Both the position numbers and the translations under genes were made by a program. From Pampus argenteus (lineage: Eukaryota; Chordata; Actinopteri; Scombriformes; Stromateidae), in the NCBI GenBank assembly GCA_036937835.1, contig CM072862.1, positions 11,436,501-11,500,500 of the forward strand: DNA of 64,000 bases, in the 5' to 3' direction. Below the pieces are notes generated by a model that worked only from the letters and a program-made list of their open reading frames with translations, was not told where the DNA came from and did no database searches. Of this stretch, positions 1-12,547 are shown piece by piece. How positions within the stretch are numbered: position 1 is the first letter of the stretch; the number at the start of each line of letters is the position of its first letter.

Positions 1-269
1 CCTGGTGGACCTCTGTGATTTATGCAGGTGGAGTTGCATCAAACAAGTAACAGGAAATCATTCTTCTTTTGCAGAGGGCTGTAGGATAACAGTGCTACGT
101 GTGTGTACGTACTTAACCTGAAGTTAATGTGTGTGCATGCTTGTGTGAGAATGTGTGAACCACATTTGTCAAATGTGTTTATTTGTTTATGTGCATACCT
201 GTGAGTGTATGTATACAAGGCTTACATGTATACATCCACTTATAGATACACATGTAATGTATATGTATT

Positions 270-357
270 AGCATGTGTGTGTATGTACGTATGTACGTAT
301 GTATGTATATATGTATGTATGTATGTGTGTGTGTATGTATGTATGTATCTGTCTATC
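270..357. repeat. (GTAT)n-like tetranucleotide tract
   Basis: Imperfect repeats of gtat and tatg with a short tg-rich interruption in the middle. Confidence 0.85.
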
Positions 358-1028
358 TAAATGTGCACTTTTGAGGCAAAAATATTCTTGACGAAGAAAG
401 CTTAGTCTAGTCTAATTATATATATTATATTATACTATATGAGATCGTGTGCATATTTTGTTAAGCATAATTGGTGGTATGTTGTTAATGATTTTACATT
501 TTCCTCTGAGTCATATTCCCTTCAAATTTATAATACCTGGCAAACATGAGTTAAGTTTAATCCTTCTCTAATTCTCATTTTACTTCACCAACTCCATGGT
601 GGCAAAATATGTATAAACAGACACATTTGAGTTTCTTATAGTGGCAAAGCTTCTTCAGTCACCTGCCTGATACTTACCCATCTGTCTGCACAAAACCTGC
701 AGGACACATGCACACTCAGAGACCTCACGAGCTTTCCTCTTCCTGTTTACACCTTCATCCATTATTCACTGCGCCCGCCAGTGTCTTTACATGCACATAT
801 GTGTGATATTGCACACATCCAAATACACTCATACGCAGGCATCTCACACTGAGGACTTGAGGAGGTAAAAGCAGGTTGTCAGTAAATTCACTTTCTCATT
901 TTTGCTGTTTTCTGTTGTTTCCATGGCTTTAATGTTTTTCTTGCAGCAGGTCTTGTGACAAGCTTGTAGGTTTTCAGCACAGGTGTATGCGACAAAACCA
1001 TGAAGTCAAACTGGCTGAACAATGGTTA

Positions 1029-1088
1029 AGAGATAACTATTGTATTAGTGAGCCAATAATGTGGCTCACTAATACAATAGTTATCTCT
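1029..1088. repeat. Perfect 27-bp inverted repeat, 6-nt loop
   Basis: The arms at 1029-1055 and 1062-1088 are exact reverse complements, separated by the loop ataatg. Arm 1 begins agagataactattg and ends gtgagcca. The stem is AT-rich. No transposon ends or target duplication are seen. It could form a cruciform or an RNA stem-loop. Confidence 0.95.
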
Positions 1089-2054
1089 GTGTGTCTTTCT
1101 ATGCTCTTACTATTGCTAAACTGCTTTTGGTTTCATCTAGTCCTTGAACCCATTTATCTCTCCATGTATTTCCCTTTCTTTCTTGTCTCACTCTAAACAC
1201 ACACACACAGATCCACCCACCCATCCACACATACTGTCAGTCATTCTCTATCTTTGACCTATTCTCCATCTCTCTCTGTCTCTCTCTCCACAAGCGAACC
1301 TGTACACATTCCATTTAACTCATTGCATTTTATTTCTGGTTTACCCTTAAGACAAAATGCCCCTCACAAACAATATTTATTAGTGGCAAAATTGTATCTA
1401 TCTATTGGCAGAGAGCTTGTTTTGAAACTAATTGTACATATATAGCTGTATTTCTCATTATTTTTTGCCTATGCTCTTTTTCTATAAATCCTTATCAGTA
1501 CAAATACTCTCTTACCATAATCTTTCTCACTGAAGGGTAAATAACAGGGGCTGTTAAAGATGAAGACCAGTGTGCGGAGATGTGCAGGTAATAAAGGCTA
1601 GATCGCTAATAGAGAACAGAAGGTAAGAGGAAACATGACAAGATTTAATGAAGGTCGTTGGGGAGAAGACAGCAGGGAAAGTTAGAAGACACAAAAATGG
1701 CTGAGGAAGGACCACAAATAAAGATGAGGTTTCCAACTCGCCTACATGCTGGTGTCCTGTGGTGTCTCCATACAGCCTCCACACTGATGATATTTTTCTC
1801 TGAGATATATTCCCACACCCCTCAAACACTGATTATATAAGATAAGATTTTTCTTCCCTGAAAGTTCTGTTTTAATGCCCTTCTCTGCTCCCCCTCAATT
1901 AATTTATTTTCTGTCGAAATCAGTTCAGCTTCTCAACACAGGCTTTATTGGTTTGTCTGTGGAAAAGTTTATCTGAAAAGAGGATCAAAACAATGATTGT
2001 GTCTTTTTCTAGGGGCTTATGATATCATCTCTCCACTCAAAAAAGTCACATTCT

Positions 2055-2071
2055 ATCTTACCTGTCTTACC
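2055..2071 (-). promoter_or_regulatory. mdga1: Tandem 5' splice sites 9 nt apart
   Basis: In transcript sense the end of the last MAM exon reads GCAG|GTAAGACAG|GTAAGAT. Both sites match the donor consensus and both leave phase 1, so choosing the second one inserts three residues (Gly-Lys-Thr) before the GPI-signal exon. Confidence 0.6.
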
Positions 2072-2179
2072 TGCGCTGGCTACAGTGTTCTCCTGCTTGC
2101 ATTTCCCTATAGTGATGGACACGTCATCAATGGCAATATCCCCCTCGAAACTCGGGCCTCGTATTCCTTCAAACACAAT
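2071..2179 (-). CDS. mdga1: mdga1 exon: MAM domain part 4 (end)
   Basis: A 109-nt exon follows ...ccctaaacag and ends AGCGCAG|GTAAGACAG, entering in phase 0 and leaving in phase 1. It reads IVFEGIRGPSFEGDIAIDDV, then SITIGKCKQENTVASA. FEGxRGxxxxGDIAIDDVxxxxGxC is the diagnostic end of a MAM domain. A second good donor 9 nt downstream would add Gly-Lys-Thr. The final exon, expected to carry the hydrophobic GPI-attachment signal, was not identified in the remaining 2.07 kb. Confidence 0.93.
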
Positions 2180-5100
2180 CTGTTTAGGGAAGAGACAGAG
2201 AGAGACATGTACATGCTAGGTGAGTATGTCTGATAACGTACTATCAATATATGTTTACTCAAAAAAACAGACAGAACTATACTAGGAAAAATGTTTGTCT
2301 GAATAAGATTAAGACAGCAATAATAATCAAGTTCTTGTTTCTATTAATTTTCATCTATATAAAAAAGGTATGTATTTCTTTTCAGCTTGAATATTTTAAA
2401 TAGTCCCTGCATTTTAAAAAGAATATAAGTGCTAAAAACTAATTAAACAAACAGCACACATGCAGGCAGTAGAACCATTCAGTAGGAAGTATTAAGAAAT
2501 TATATTTTTGTTCCCTAACAACAAAACAAAAGACTCTGGAAACTTCCAGGCGACTTCCACCTTTTAGCCACCAGCCATCTGGTTTTGACTGACAGTGTAA
2601 TTACTGTGGTATACCAACGCACCTAAGGCCCACTGCACCCAGCTAATCAAAAAAGTATTCTGTCTGGAATATGCAGGGAAAGAAGCAAACAAACAAGGAA
2701 ACGTTATTACTCCGAAATAACAGCAAAAGTGACTTTCACAATTGAAGACTTTAGTGCTTTATAATGTTTTTTTTTTTTTTTTAAAAACACGATAGCCAAA
2801 GTGCTTGCTGTAAAATGTCTGATTCTCAGTCCCACAGTATCATGTCTGTGTACATACAGAGAGTGAGCAGGTGCATGCCTGGAAGAGTGGCATGATGAGA
2901 GTGATATGCATGACTGGCCTCGCTTTATGAATGCCACCTGTTAACACCAATGTGCTGTGGTAGAGTATTAACGGGGTCTTTAACAGAGTATTTAACCCAG
3001 GAAATAAGGCAATAAGAAATAGGACCTGTCGTCAATTTGTGTGTAAATATATAAGCCAGAGCATGGGTGGGGGTTCAATTCATCTAACCAATCAAGGAGA
3101 AAAGCCTGAGCTGACTCCTTATATGTTCAACACCGTTCCACACTGTGGTAATCTCTCACTGCTGAGACACTCCATTACCCATGTTTTAATCTGCGAGTGC
3201 CGGACTGTTAGTGCCTAATAGCAATGTCAGTTTGAAGTATCAAATAGAAATTTATAGGGCAGATACCAATACCCAATTCATTGCCATATGACAAGGACCA
3301 GACAAGGATCACTGTGTGCATGTGGGATAATTTCTCCAGTTCACCTCTGCAGTGTAATCATGAAAAGCCAGGTTAAAGGTGAATAAAGAAAGTCAGCGGC
3401 AATTTATAATTCAGTCAATATAGTTAACTGCTCAGATATTGTGGCTTTATATGGCTCGAGAATTGCTGAAAGTTGTTTTCCTCCGACCTTCACAATAGGA
3501 AACAGCCTAAACTTTCTTTGGTTTTTCTCTCTGTATATCCTATCCAAATAGAGAACCCATTCAATTACATTTATGAAGGAGGGGGTAAACACAAGACACC
3601 TCTTACCCACTTGCTTTTTTAATTTAGTCCCAGAACGAAATCTTTGAATGAATGAATAAAATAATTAGTGGAAAGTTCAACTGATTGGGTGACGGATTGA
3701 TGAAGAAAAGAAGTGCAGCACCACAGGCTGGATGGTTGTAGCTGGTTGGCTTATATGTGCATGCTGTTTTGATGTGTTAGGCAGAGGGTAGCTGTGAGGA
3801 AAATTTAGAGGTAGAAGACAGAGGCTAATTGGTCAAAAGGCTATGATCACTTAAATAATGAATGGTAAGAAACTGTTTCTTCGCTGTGTGATTTTGGTTA
3901 ACATTTTGTTTTATTTACGTACTTTGGTCCTCTGGTCCTATCCATTGTGTAAAAGTCTTTCTAGAACGAGCACAGCAAACTACTACAGCAGTGTATTACA
4001 ACACACATGTGCTGTGTGACACTAGAGCTACTCCTGATGCCTGCCGCTGTACACCTGTGAACATGGCTGCATTAAACAAGCCGAAACAAAGACACCAGAT
4101 TGTTGTATAATTAGACACAATGAGAAAAATAATTGGGAAAGGAAGCCCAGAGACTAACACCGGCCTTGGCACACAAACTCCCGGAACAAATGCACAAATA
4201 TCTGTCTTCTTTAAGCCACATAACACAATCACACTGGGAACAATCATTTCCTCATATCAAAGATATCGAACTGACTGGCATCGCACGAAACAATGCAAAA
4301 TATTCTGCCATTCAGTGTGGCAAAAATAATGAGAATATGTGTTATGTGTTTTCTGGAAAGGTGCAGGGTAAAAAAGCCTGTGCCCTTTCACTTAATGTTC
4401 ACTACATACAGATCACGCCTCATACTCAACCATCCCAGTAGTGCACACATTTCTCAACCTTGGAAGTGGAAAGTGTTTCTGATAAAGGATCATAATGACT
4501 ATTGATTATTTGATGAAAATTAAATATACTGTAAATGTTGAATGTGGCGGTCACATGAGCACATGAACACACTCCCTGGAAGCAGGATGAGGTGAGCTAA
4601 TTAGACAGCTGGCACATTTGCATTTGAGTGTTCTCTGCACTTTTCTGAGGTGGTCCCCCTTTTCCTTTGTTCATCTTCCTGAATGCATCGAACGAGCAGT
4701 TTATTTAATTTTACTTTGACACTGTAAAGTTGTACAGCTAGATCTATCCGTGTACTTAAAGTGTATGATTTAGTTGTTCACTGATTTTGTATTTAAGATA
4801 ATGTGATTTAATTTGTACATATACTTTCTTTTAATTGCAGAAAATGAAACCACGCAAAAGTCCAGGGCTTTCCAAAACAGTAAAGACAATATTAAAAAAG
4901 TAAAGCAATATTCTATATTATAATCTCTTATTAAAATTCACATGACAACTTGGATGTGGAAATGGGGTCATGGGCCACAAAAGCTTGCTGTTATATTTAA
5001 TGTGCCTGATATTTAACGTTGACATTTACCAGTAATTGAATACTCAGAAAACAAACAAACAAAATCACACTACGGGGAAGGTACACTACAAAATCTCATT

Positions 5101-5340
5101 TTCTAAAATGTGTAAAAGTTCTCTCAATTCCCAGTTCTTCAAACTGGTCATGAAACTGCAGTGTGTGACGCAGAGTGTGTGTGTGAGGAAGCCTGAGTGA
5201 AATAGACAGCTTGTGTATGTGAAGGCAGGATCAAAGGGGGTACAGTAAAGTGTCAGGTTGGAGTTGTGAATGTGTCGTTTTGTCAAGCCTTGTAACCTTT
5301 AATGTTCCCATTGATGTGCCGTCCACATACCAGAGGGGAC

Positions 5341-5364
5341 ACAGAGAGAGAGCGAGACAGAGAC

Positions 5365-5405
<41 letters not shown>

Positions 5406-5425
5406 GGGAGAGAGAGAGAGAGAGT
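5341..5425. repeat. (GA)n microsatellite
   Basis: About 85 bases of nearly pure GA dinucleotides with a few GAGG or GACA interruptions. It produces the Ser/Leu-rich artefact frames on the minus strand. Confidence 0.97.
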
Positions 5426-8400
5426 AAGAGAGCGCTTTGAAATACCAGTGCAGAAGAAAGATGGTGCAGTGTGAGGTACACAAATGTGGGTTGGCCTGGT
5501 TTCCAACAAGCCCCCCAGGTACCAAACACTGCGAGGAACACAGATGGCCTCTGGGTAATCCACAGAGGAGCGAGTAGGGACACAAATAATCTACCACAAC
5601 ATGTTTTCTCTTTTTTGCAGTATCAAGGCCAATCATATTTTTTTGTAAAATGGACACTCTGCATTTTAGTTTGTAGACAGTAATGAAAATGGCAAGATTG
5701 CAAGAGTGAGACAGATGGAACAATAAAAGCATTAGGGACAGATATACTGATTGACAATAGTGGGAACCTTTTTTTTTCAATGTGTATGGGGAGCTAAAAC
5801 AAAAAAGGAGCAATGAACCCAAATCAAGATCAGAGAAGCTCATAAAATGGCAGTTCCACAAATTCTCAACTTAGAGTATGAGGTAACCATGACTAGCAGG
5901 CAGTAAACACTTTAAATTATAATGCCTCCTTATTAGTTGGCTCTATCACTGTTTACAATAAAAGCCTTGTATTAATGCAAGCCACTGGCTGGGCTACAGC
6001 CCTTGTTTCAGAGAGGCAGGAAGTTCTGTCGTTCTCAAAGACATCATTACTTTTGTTGGACAGAGCACAAAGAGAAGGGAACTGCAGAGACGAGTGGCAG
6101 CACCTCAAAGGCCTTCGGTCAGTGAGCTGTGCACAGGACTAGAAGGTTTGTTCTCTCCACGGAGACATATGCAACATGAAGGAGAAATGAAAACAAACAT
6201 CAATATGCAGTTACTCCTGCACTCTGGGAAACCAAAAAACATTTACATCAAAACACGAATCCTGCGGGAATTCAACTGAATTAGAAAATAATATTATGAT
6301 TGTTCAGAAATGGAAACTTGAGATATCAGATTATGGACATGACAAGGCCACTCGTTGTTTGTTTTTCCTGAGAATTTAGGTTAATGGTTTCTTCAACTGT
6401 AGAGAAAAAGAATCAACATTAAACTGCAAAGCAACAGACACAGCTATTAGTGCATTCTACAATACATGGAGTATTCAACTCCGGGCCAATTACAGTAATA
6501 TTGACTGATACTGCAAACTGACAGAAACTTAAAGGGGCACTCGTATTTATCATGCTAATATCAATTTACTTAATATGGTAAGCACTATTAAGCTTGTGAA
6601 AACAGTTGCATAAGGTATTTTTTGTCTTCGGGATAGCTTTGTCAATTTTGAAAAAAATAACACTGGTGATGTAATCTCAGCTGATGATCTCAGTTTACGC
6701 TTGGCCATGGGTATTTCTAATACAAAACCTGCAGTACAAACTGGAGGCGTAAAATTTGAACAACATGTATTACCCAGACAAGAAGGGCCTAACTTCACAG
6801 GAAGTTTAGGGTCCAGTATTTATGAGGTACACCCAGACCTATACAAGAGACTGAACGTCCGGATATTCTGGCTTCTTATTTAAATCATGTACCACAATTT
6901 TCTGAATATGCAATACTAAATCAGAAGGGTATGTGTCTAACTTCATTTTGTTGCAATATTATTCTGTGTAGCACTTCACTGCATTACTGGACACTGGATA
7001 CCAAGGGCACCGTTTGGATACCATTTAGTTACTATAGGTTGCCGCTCCTTGCATCACACAGCAATACTCCAACCATATCCTCAGCCTCCCAGCAGCCAAA
7101 ACACAATCCCTGGTCAACAGCTCTTCATACATATGACTATCAAGAGTTGTAGATGTAGCAAGCCATAGCAAATGGCAAATTTAATATAAAAGATCCATCC
7201 TTTACAAATTCATGTAGAAAAGAAGCCAAACAGCAAACCACAACAAAACCAATTGTGACAGGTTATCTCATTGTCAACAGCAGACAGCTCAATCATCATT
7301 ATTGATTGTAATGAAACCAGCACTCCCCAGTGATAGAGAGAGACAGAGGGGAAGAATGAGAGAGAGATATAAGGACAGGTGAAAACACAGCAGGTGGAGG
7401 ATGGTGGTAGGAGAGGTAGTAAGAGCTGATGGAGAGAATAGGACTATGAGAAAAAAAAAAAAACTCAAGAGAGACAGCCAGGTATGGAGCAGAGAGAGAA
7501 ATAGGGTTCACTCTTCTCATTTCATTTCATCTGAAATTTGGAATAACAGAAAGTAGTAAAAAAGGAGGAACGGTGTGATCCACTCGCTAGTGCTGGGATC
7601 AAGGCTGCATGCGCTCTACATTATTTAACAACTCTATTTGTAACATGGTGCATGCGTGTGTGTTAAACAGACAGACTAAATGGAAGAACTGAGATGCCGG
7701 TTAAAGATACTGTAAAAGTGTTTTCATTGAATGACGACTCAAGCAATCATGCTAGCTGAATTTGAGTAATCAAACAAGTACATTTAATTCATTTTCTTGC
7801 TGATGTCAAAAAAGAAGCCTGGTGTACAATATAAACCTGTATTAATGATCAGCTGATTAATCAGCTCAGCACTGCTATGAACCAATCTGATGCTTAACCT
7901 CTCAACATACACTTGTTTGACCTGCTAGGCCTCCAGTATGCTTAATACAGTGATTTATGTACAACTATGCAGAAAAAGTCACTGACTATGTAGTTAGCTC
8001 AATGTTAAATACGGTAGTTAAATGGACAAACATCCAGAACAGTATATGCATGCACACAGAAAAAAGACAAGAGAAAAATAGTCATATGTGAGGCAACCTT
8101 CAGTTGCCAAGGAGATAACCCTTCTGTTGCATGTATATTTTCTCATTCATCCGTCATGCCTCACCTACCTTTGCCCAAGTCATGATGCATTGAATATTTA
8201 AGGTGCATTAATTACTGTATTGATGATATAAACATGCACACCTCCTACTTTGGTAACAAACACATATACACAGTTCTCCTTGCTGTCTACTTCTTAACTA
8301 TATAATTCTTATTCATTACCAGCAGGTTATAGTGTCTGGACTAATTAAGATGACTGATTTTAACACTGCATATACACAGTGTGGAAAGGACAAGACTCTC

Positions 8401-8973
8401 CCTGGCATAGTGTGTGTGTTGTATGTGTGTGTATAGTGTCTCTGCATGCATTTTCAACATGTGTGTGTGTCTATCAGCACATACGGTATGTCTTTGAGCT
8501 GCACTGTGAATAAGCTAAATGTATTTCTGTGTCCAGGTCTGAAAAAGTGATGCTTTCAGACCTTTAATGGTCCATCCACATTTCTGACATTTGGTCTCTA
8601 ACCTGTGCTTTACCATTTCATTGACCTTCATCTGCACTGGTGATGCAGTCACCTGTTTCCCATCACACCATTTCACACACAGGCACATAAACGGAAACAC
8701 ATCACGCTTCAAGCTGCCTTGGAGTGTGGATATAAATAAATGCTGTCAACACACTGTTTAACAACAGTCCTATAAATTGCAATTGTTACATTACATAAAC
8801 TTCATAGATTGATTTATGTATCATATAATTTTTTTTAAATATTATTCCATCAGAATTATCCAGATATTCTCTGACTGTAAAGTTAAATTTTCACAAACAC
8901 TATGGGAAGGCATCTAATAATATTAATGGAATATGAAGACCTAGTATAGTATATCACATATATACTGTATAAA

Positions 8974-9400
8974 CAGTAGTGTGCAAAAGTTTTAGGCACT
9001 AAAAGTAAAGTGAGAATGCTTTCAAAAATCATGCTTTTTATTATAACCCTGACCAAGAAGAAGTTGTACTCCATTCTTCAGAGACATGCTATACCCTCTG
9101 GTTAGCATCCTTGTGGAGAAGGACTTACACTGCAGCATGATAATGACCCCAAACACATCTCAAAGCTTTGCAAGAACTACTTGAAAACCAAAGAAGACCG
9201 AGGAGTCCTGACTGTAGATAGCCAAGCATTCTGTGACATCACAAGAAGCTCTTTGAAACAGATCAAGCTGGGATTATGTGTTTAGGTTTAGCAAAAACCG
9301 AGCTCAAGTGCCCTCAAATTATTAAGATGATATTATCATTTGTAATAATAATAAAAAAAAAAAAAAAAAAAAAAAACAGTATTACAAAAAGTTTTTAGGC
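8974..9400 (+). mobile_element. Tc1/mariner remnant, plus orientation
   Basis: The left end carries the terminal motif gtgcaaaagttttaggcact at 8981-9000. Around 9130-9220 the plus strand reads like the last catalytic part of a Tc1 transposase: QHDNDPKHTSK, then CKNYLKTKEDRGVLT. The frame soon decays and runs into a 24-A tract at 9353-9376. The right end seems to have been lost or replaced by the next element. This is a dead copy. Confidence 0.75.
9353..9376 (+). repeat. A24 homopolymer
   Basis: Twenty-four consecutive A residues at the junction between the two Tc1-type fragments. Confidence 0.97.
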
Positions 9401-9712
9401 ACTAAAAATAAAATACATATACTAAATAAATACTTGGTGTGAGCAGATTTGCCTTTAAAACAGCGTCAGTTCTCCTCAGTACACCTGCACACACCTTTTC
9501 AAGGCACTTCGCAGGTTGGTTGTTCCAAGTATAATATAATCCCAGACTGACTCCATGATGTTGTCACCATGGCACTCTGAGGCCAAACTGTCTGTTACGG
9601 GATTCCTTGTTCTTCTTGTCGCTAACGATAGGGACTGATCGCATGTCTGGATCAGAATCTAAACATCTAAAGTGCCCAAAACCTTTTATATGTATATGTA
9701 TATATCGCACTG
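9378..9712 (-). mobile_element. Internally deleted Tc1-type element, minus orientation
   Basis: The inverted ends face inward: aaaagtttttaggcact near 9388 and, on the minus strand, aaaaggttttgggcact near 9687. Internal sequence at 9430-9650 is the antisense of a Tc1 transposase gene; on the minus strand it reads KKNKESRN near 9620, the same stretch as KTKEDRGV in the neighbouring plus-strand copy. It appears to be a MITE-like deletion derivative of the same family, in opposite orientation. Exact ends are uncertain. Confidence 0.65.
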
Positions 9713-11547
9713 CTTGATTACTTTTGGCTATGTCTAACTTTAAATCAACTGACCTGAACTCGGTTGTTGTTTGTCTGAGCATGAGCAATGAAATGAAATG
9801 ATATGAGGTGCCACATAACCAACCTTTTTGCTTTTTCAGCAACAACACGCATGTGCATAAGCTTAAAACCTTTTTTCATAAAGAATTATTAATGTGCAAA
9901 CAAAATAAAGTCCTGATACTGTTCAACCTCACAGAAGAGCCCTAAAACATACAGTATGCATACTGTTTCAGACTTAATTTTCCCTTCAATGGTGAAAGAA
10001 ACATGGTGTTGCTGAGGCATAGTTAATGAAGAGCAAATGCAGCTCCCAGCTAAGGCCTTCAGCCCACATTCATCATGGATTCAATTTCCCACATGCACGT
10101 ACAGAGAGTATCTGGAATCATTACAACACAACTAGCAGGCATCCCCTGTTCATAAATAAGCCTGTTAATTGACCTGTCATAGCTAATTGCTGCAGGGGCT
10201 AGGAGACTGGTGTGTGTATGCATTTAAAAAGGAGTTTGCCTGTATGTGTTTTGAATATGCATGTATGTGCTTGTGAGTCTGTGTGAAAATACTGGTTAGA
10301 TACATGAATGGAGAGAAAATGTGTGTGTAAGTGAGTGTAACACTGAGTGTAACAGTAAGATAGTTGAAGACTCTCTTGAGTGTGTTGATTTTAGGACCAT
10401 TTGTCATCAGCCTTGACCAGAAAGTTAGAAGCAGACCAGGACAAGAATCGACCTCACTGGTCTGCCAGTCACAGCACAGGGCCAGAAAGAAAGATAAGTG
10501 GAGAGAGAGAAAAAACACAGGAATACAACGAGATCAAGAAACACACATGAGAGGATAGAGTACAAAATAAAACCATCATCATTTTTGCCCTCACTGCTTT
10601 CTCTCTCTGCTGGTTTGTAAACCTGCTGAGCTAGACACACATCCACACACAGAGGCACACAATGAATGAGAAATGTAGGAAAGATGAGTAAGATATGGAC
10701 CATAATGTCCAGTCAAAAAGGAGGACTGACTCATCCAGTTTACTTGGCCACATCCCAACAGGGAAGAGCTAACTGCAAGCGCAGCTGCCAGGGAGCCAAA
10801 GGGACCTTGATGATGTGTCAACAGACAGTGCTCAAACACTGCAGGCACGTCTTCTGTTATGTCTCCCAGACCATTTCCACTATTGACTGAATGTGAACAT
10901 TAAACTTCGGGAGAATTGACAGAAAGTAAAACTATTGTACAGCTCAAGCTAGTGTCCTGCTCAGAGTTTCACAGTTCACATTATAAGTTAGTATATCAAG
11001 TTAAATATAGTTTTAAGTAAGTAAATATCATTATACTGTAGCAGCAAATCAAATATGACATCAGTGAATTAGTATTTTTGCATTACATAACAATATTTTT
11101 GTATTATGTATTGGTCACATCTGGCTGCTATACCTATTCAGTTTCAATAAGTCAGTATCTGCAATGATACCAGACTTGAACTGTGTATCAATAACTTCAA
11201 ATCTTGTTTGCTTTTTTCCATTTAGAGGTCATGACAGTAGGAAGGTACATACAGCATGCGTGCTATTTCGATCTTTCAGATCAGTGTGAAAACTTGTTCT
11301 CCACCCTGAGATCAGCACATTGTTGATGAAGCAAATAATCCTCCGGTTACTGTGTGGATAGACTTGCTGCTGACATTCAGCAGAAAATGAGCTGAATGTT
11401 CACTCAAAGGCCCTCATTTATCAATACTTGCCTCAGTGCTAAAACGTCAAAATGCTGTACCCACATTTATTTAATGAATGTAAAAAAGCTCACCTGTCCG
11501 TTTGTCATCACCTTCATTAGTATTACTTTTTGCACAAACTTGTGTGG

Positions 11548-11548
<1 letters not shown>

Positions 11549-11581
<33 letters not shown>
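11549..11581. repeat. (TA)n microsatellite
   Basis: About 16 uninterrupted TA units. Confidence 0.97.
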
Positions 11582-11583
<2 letters not shown>

Positions 11584-12387
11584 TACTGGCAAAGACTTTC
11601 CATAACTTCGCAACCATAGCTTTTTTAATACCTGCTGATATTTCTACTGCAAGATATGATATTTTGGATAAGTATTAACTCTGGCATACTTTATATGAGA
11701 GGTAGCAACAATTCTATGAGCTCAAAAGTAAAGTCTAAACTCTATGACTTTTTCTATTTGGAGCTTCATGAGATGGCTGCAGAGAATTTCCTGTAAAAAA
11801 TTAATCAAATTCTGAATGAAGTTTAAAGGCCTGATTCTTTGTGGAATTACCTTGATACCTAATGGCCAACTGAGTATAAATCCCCATGTTCTATCTAGGC
11901 TGCAGTAGAGGCCTCCCTTTTGGGAAAGACATTGAATTGAGGAGCTCTGCAGCAGAGGAAATCTCTCAGAGTTGAGAGAGGAGAGGAAAAAAAAGAAGAA
12001 AAAAGGAATACAGTGAAAGTAAAAGCATATAATTTTTTCTTTCTTCTTAGGGTAAACCGAAGCAGACCTGGCGGCAAGTGGTAGAAATGAACCCTCAAGG
12101 GGCAAGCACTAGAGGCTGATTTCAATTAAATTGTCGTGTTCTTTTAACATCAAGCAACCAGTTCAGAGCACACCACGTGTGGCTCTCAACAGACAACCTG
12201 GTCATACCTTCAGGTTATGTCTCCACATTCAACACACAGCTGACAGTTGAATCATCTGGTCTGTTGTATGTATGCTTTTCTTTAAACACACCAATTTTCC
12301 TAAAACATTACAAGCTGTACATGTTCTTCAGTATTGTATGGCTGTCATGTCTATAATTGCCTGTGTTGGTTTTCACCAAGCCCTTAC

Positions 12388-12518
12388 CTGGAATGGTCCG
12401 CTGGGGCTGATATCAAAGAATGCTTTCTTCCAGTCCGGGCCCTGATGACCAGACTTCGACCACACCACTGAGTCCACAGAGGCAATGCTTCGCACTCTCA
12501 GAAGCACATTGAGAACGC
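12388..12518 (-). CDS. mdga1: mdga1 exon: MAM domain part 3
   Basis: A 131-nt exon lies between ...actttttcacag and TTCCAG|GTAAGG, entering in phase 1 and leaving in phase 0. It reads GVLNVLLRVRSIASVDSVVW, SKSGHQGPDWKKAFFDIS and PSGPFQ. The W..SG..G..W..A...ISPSGPFQ pattern is the expected third quarter of the MAM fold. Its length is not a multiple of three, so skipping it would shift the frame and remove the end of MAM and the GPI signal. A UG repeat sits 29 nt upstream of its acceptor. Confidence 0.93.
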
Positions 12519-12545
12519 CTGTGAAAAAGTATGCACATGTGCATT

Positions 12546-12547
<2 letters not shown>

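Larger units (their letters stand above)
1..2070 (-). other. mdga1: Last intron seen (partial)
   Basis: Noncoding sequence downstream of the final MAM exon. It holds a (GTAT)n/(TATG)n stretch near 270-357, an A/T-rich stretch near 410-440, and a perfect 27-bp hairpin at 1029-1088. I looked for a terminal exon with a hydrophobic GPI tail in the correct phase and found none that convinced me. Confidence 0.6.
2180..12387 (-). other. mdga1: Intron between MAM parts 3 and 4
   Basis: A 10.2-kb intron. It contains a (GA)n tract at 5341-5425, Tc1/mariner remnants at 8974-9712, a TA microsatellite at 11549-11581, and a stretch near 10010-10200 that looks like a conserved noncoding element. All open frames inside are short and show no family resemblance. 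Confidence 0.75.

Noticed and set aside
1..120. Possible terminal exon on the minus strand near position 75
   Set aside because: The acceptor has a poor pyrimidine tract and the short open end has no hydrophobic segment.
1554..1829. Possible terminal exon on the minus strand near 1710
   Set aside because: There is an acceptor-like cag in the right phase, but the resulting tail lacks a hydrophobic GPI signal and resembles no MDGA end.
1997..2233. Plus-strand frames of 66 and 78 residues
   Set aside because: They are antisense to the last MAM exon, whose minus-strand translation is a clear MAM end.
5231..5861. Minus-strand frames with long Ser-Leu runs
   Set aside because: They are translations of the (GA)n microsatellite.
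6600..6850. Possible dispersed repeat or decayed coding fragment
   Set aside because: It looks less random than its surroundings, but I could not match it to any family or find terminal repeats.
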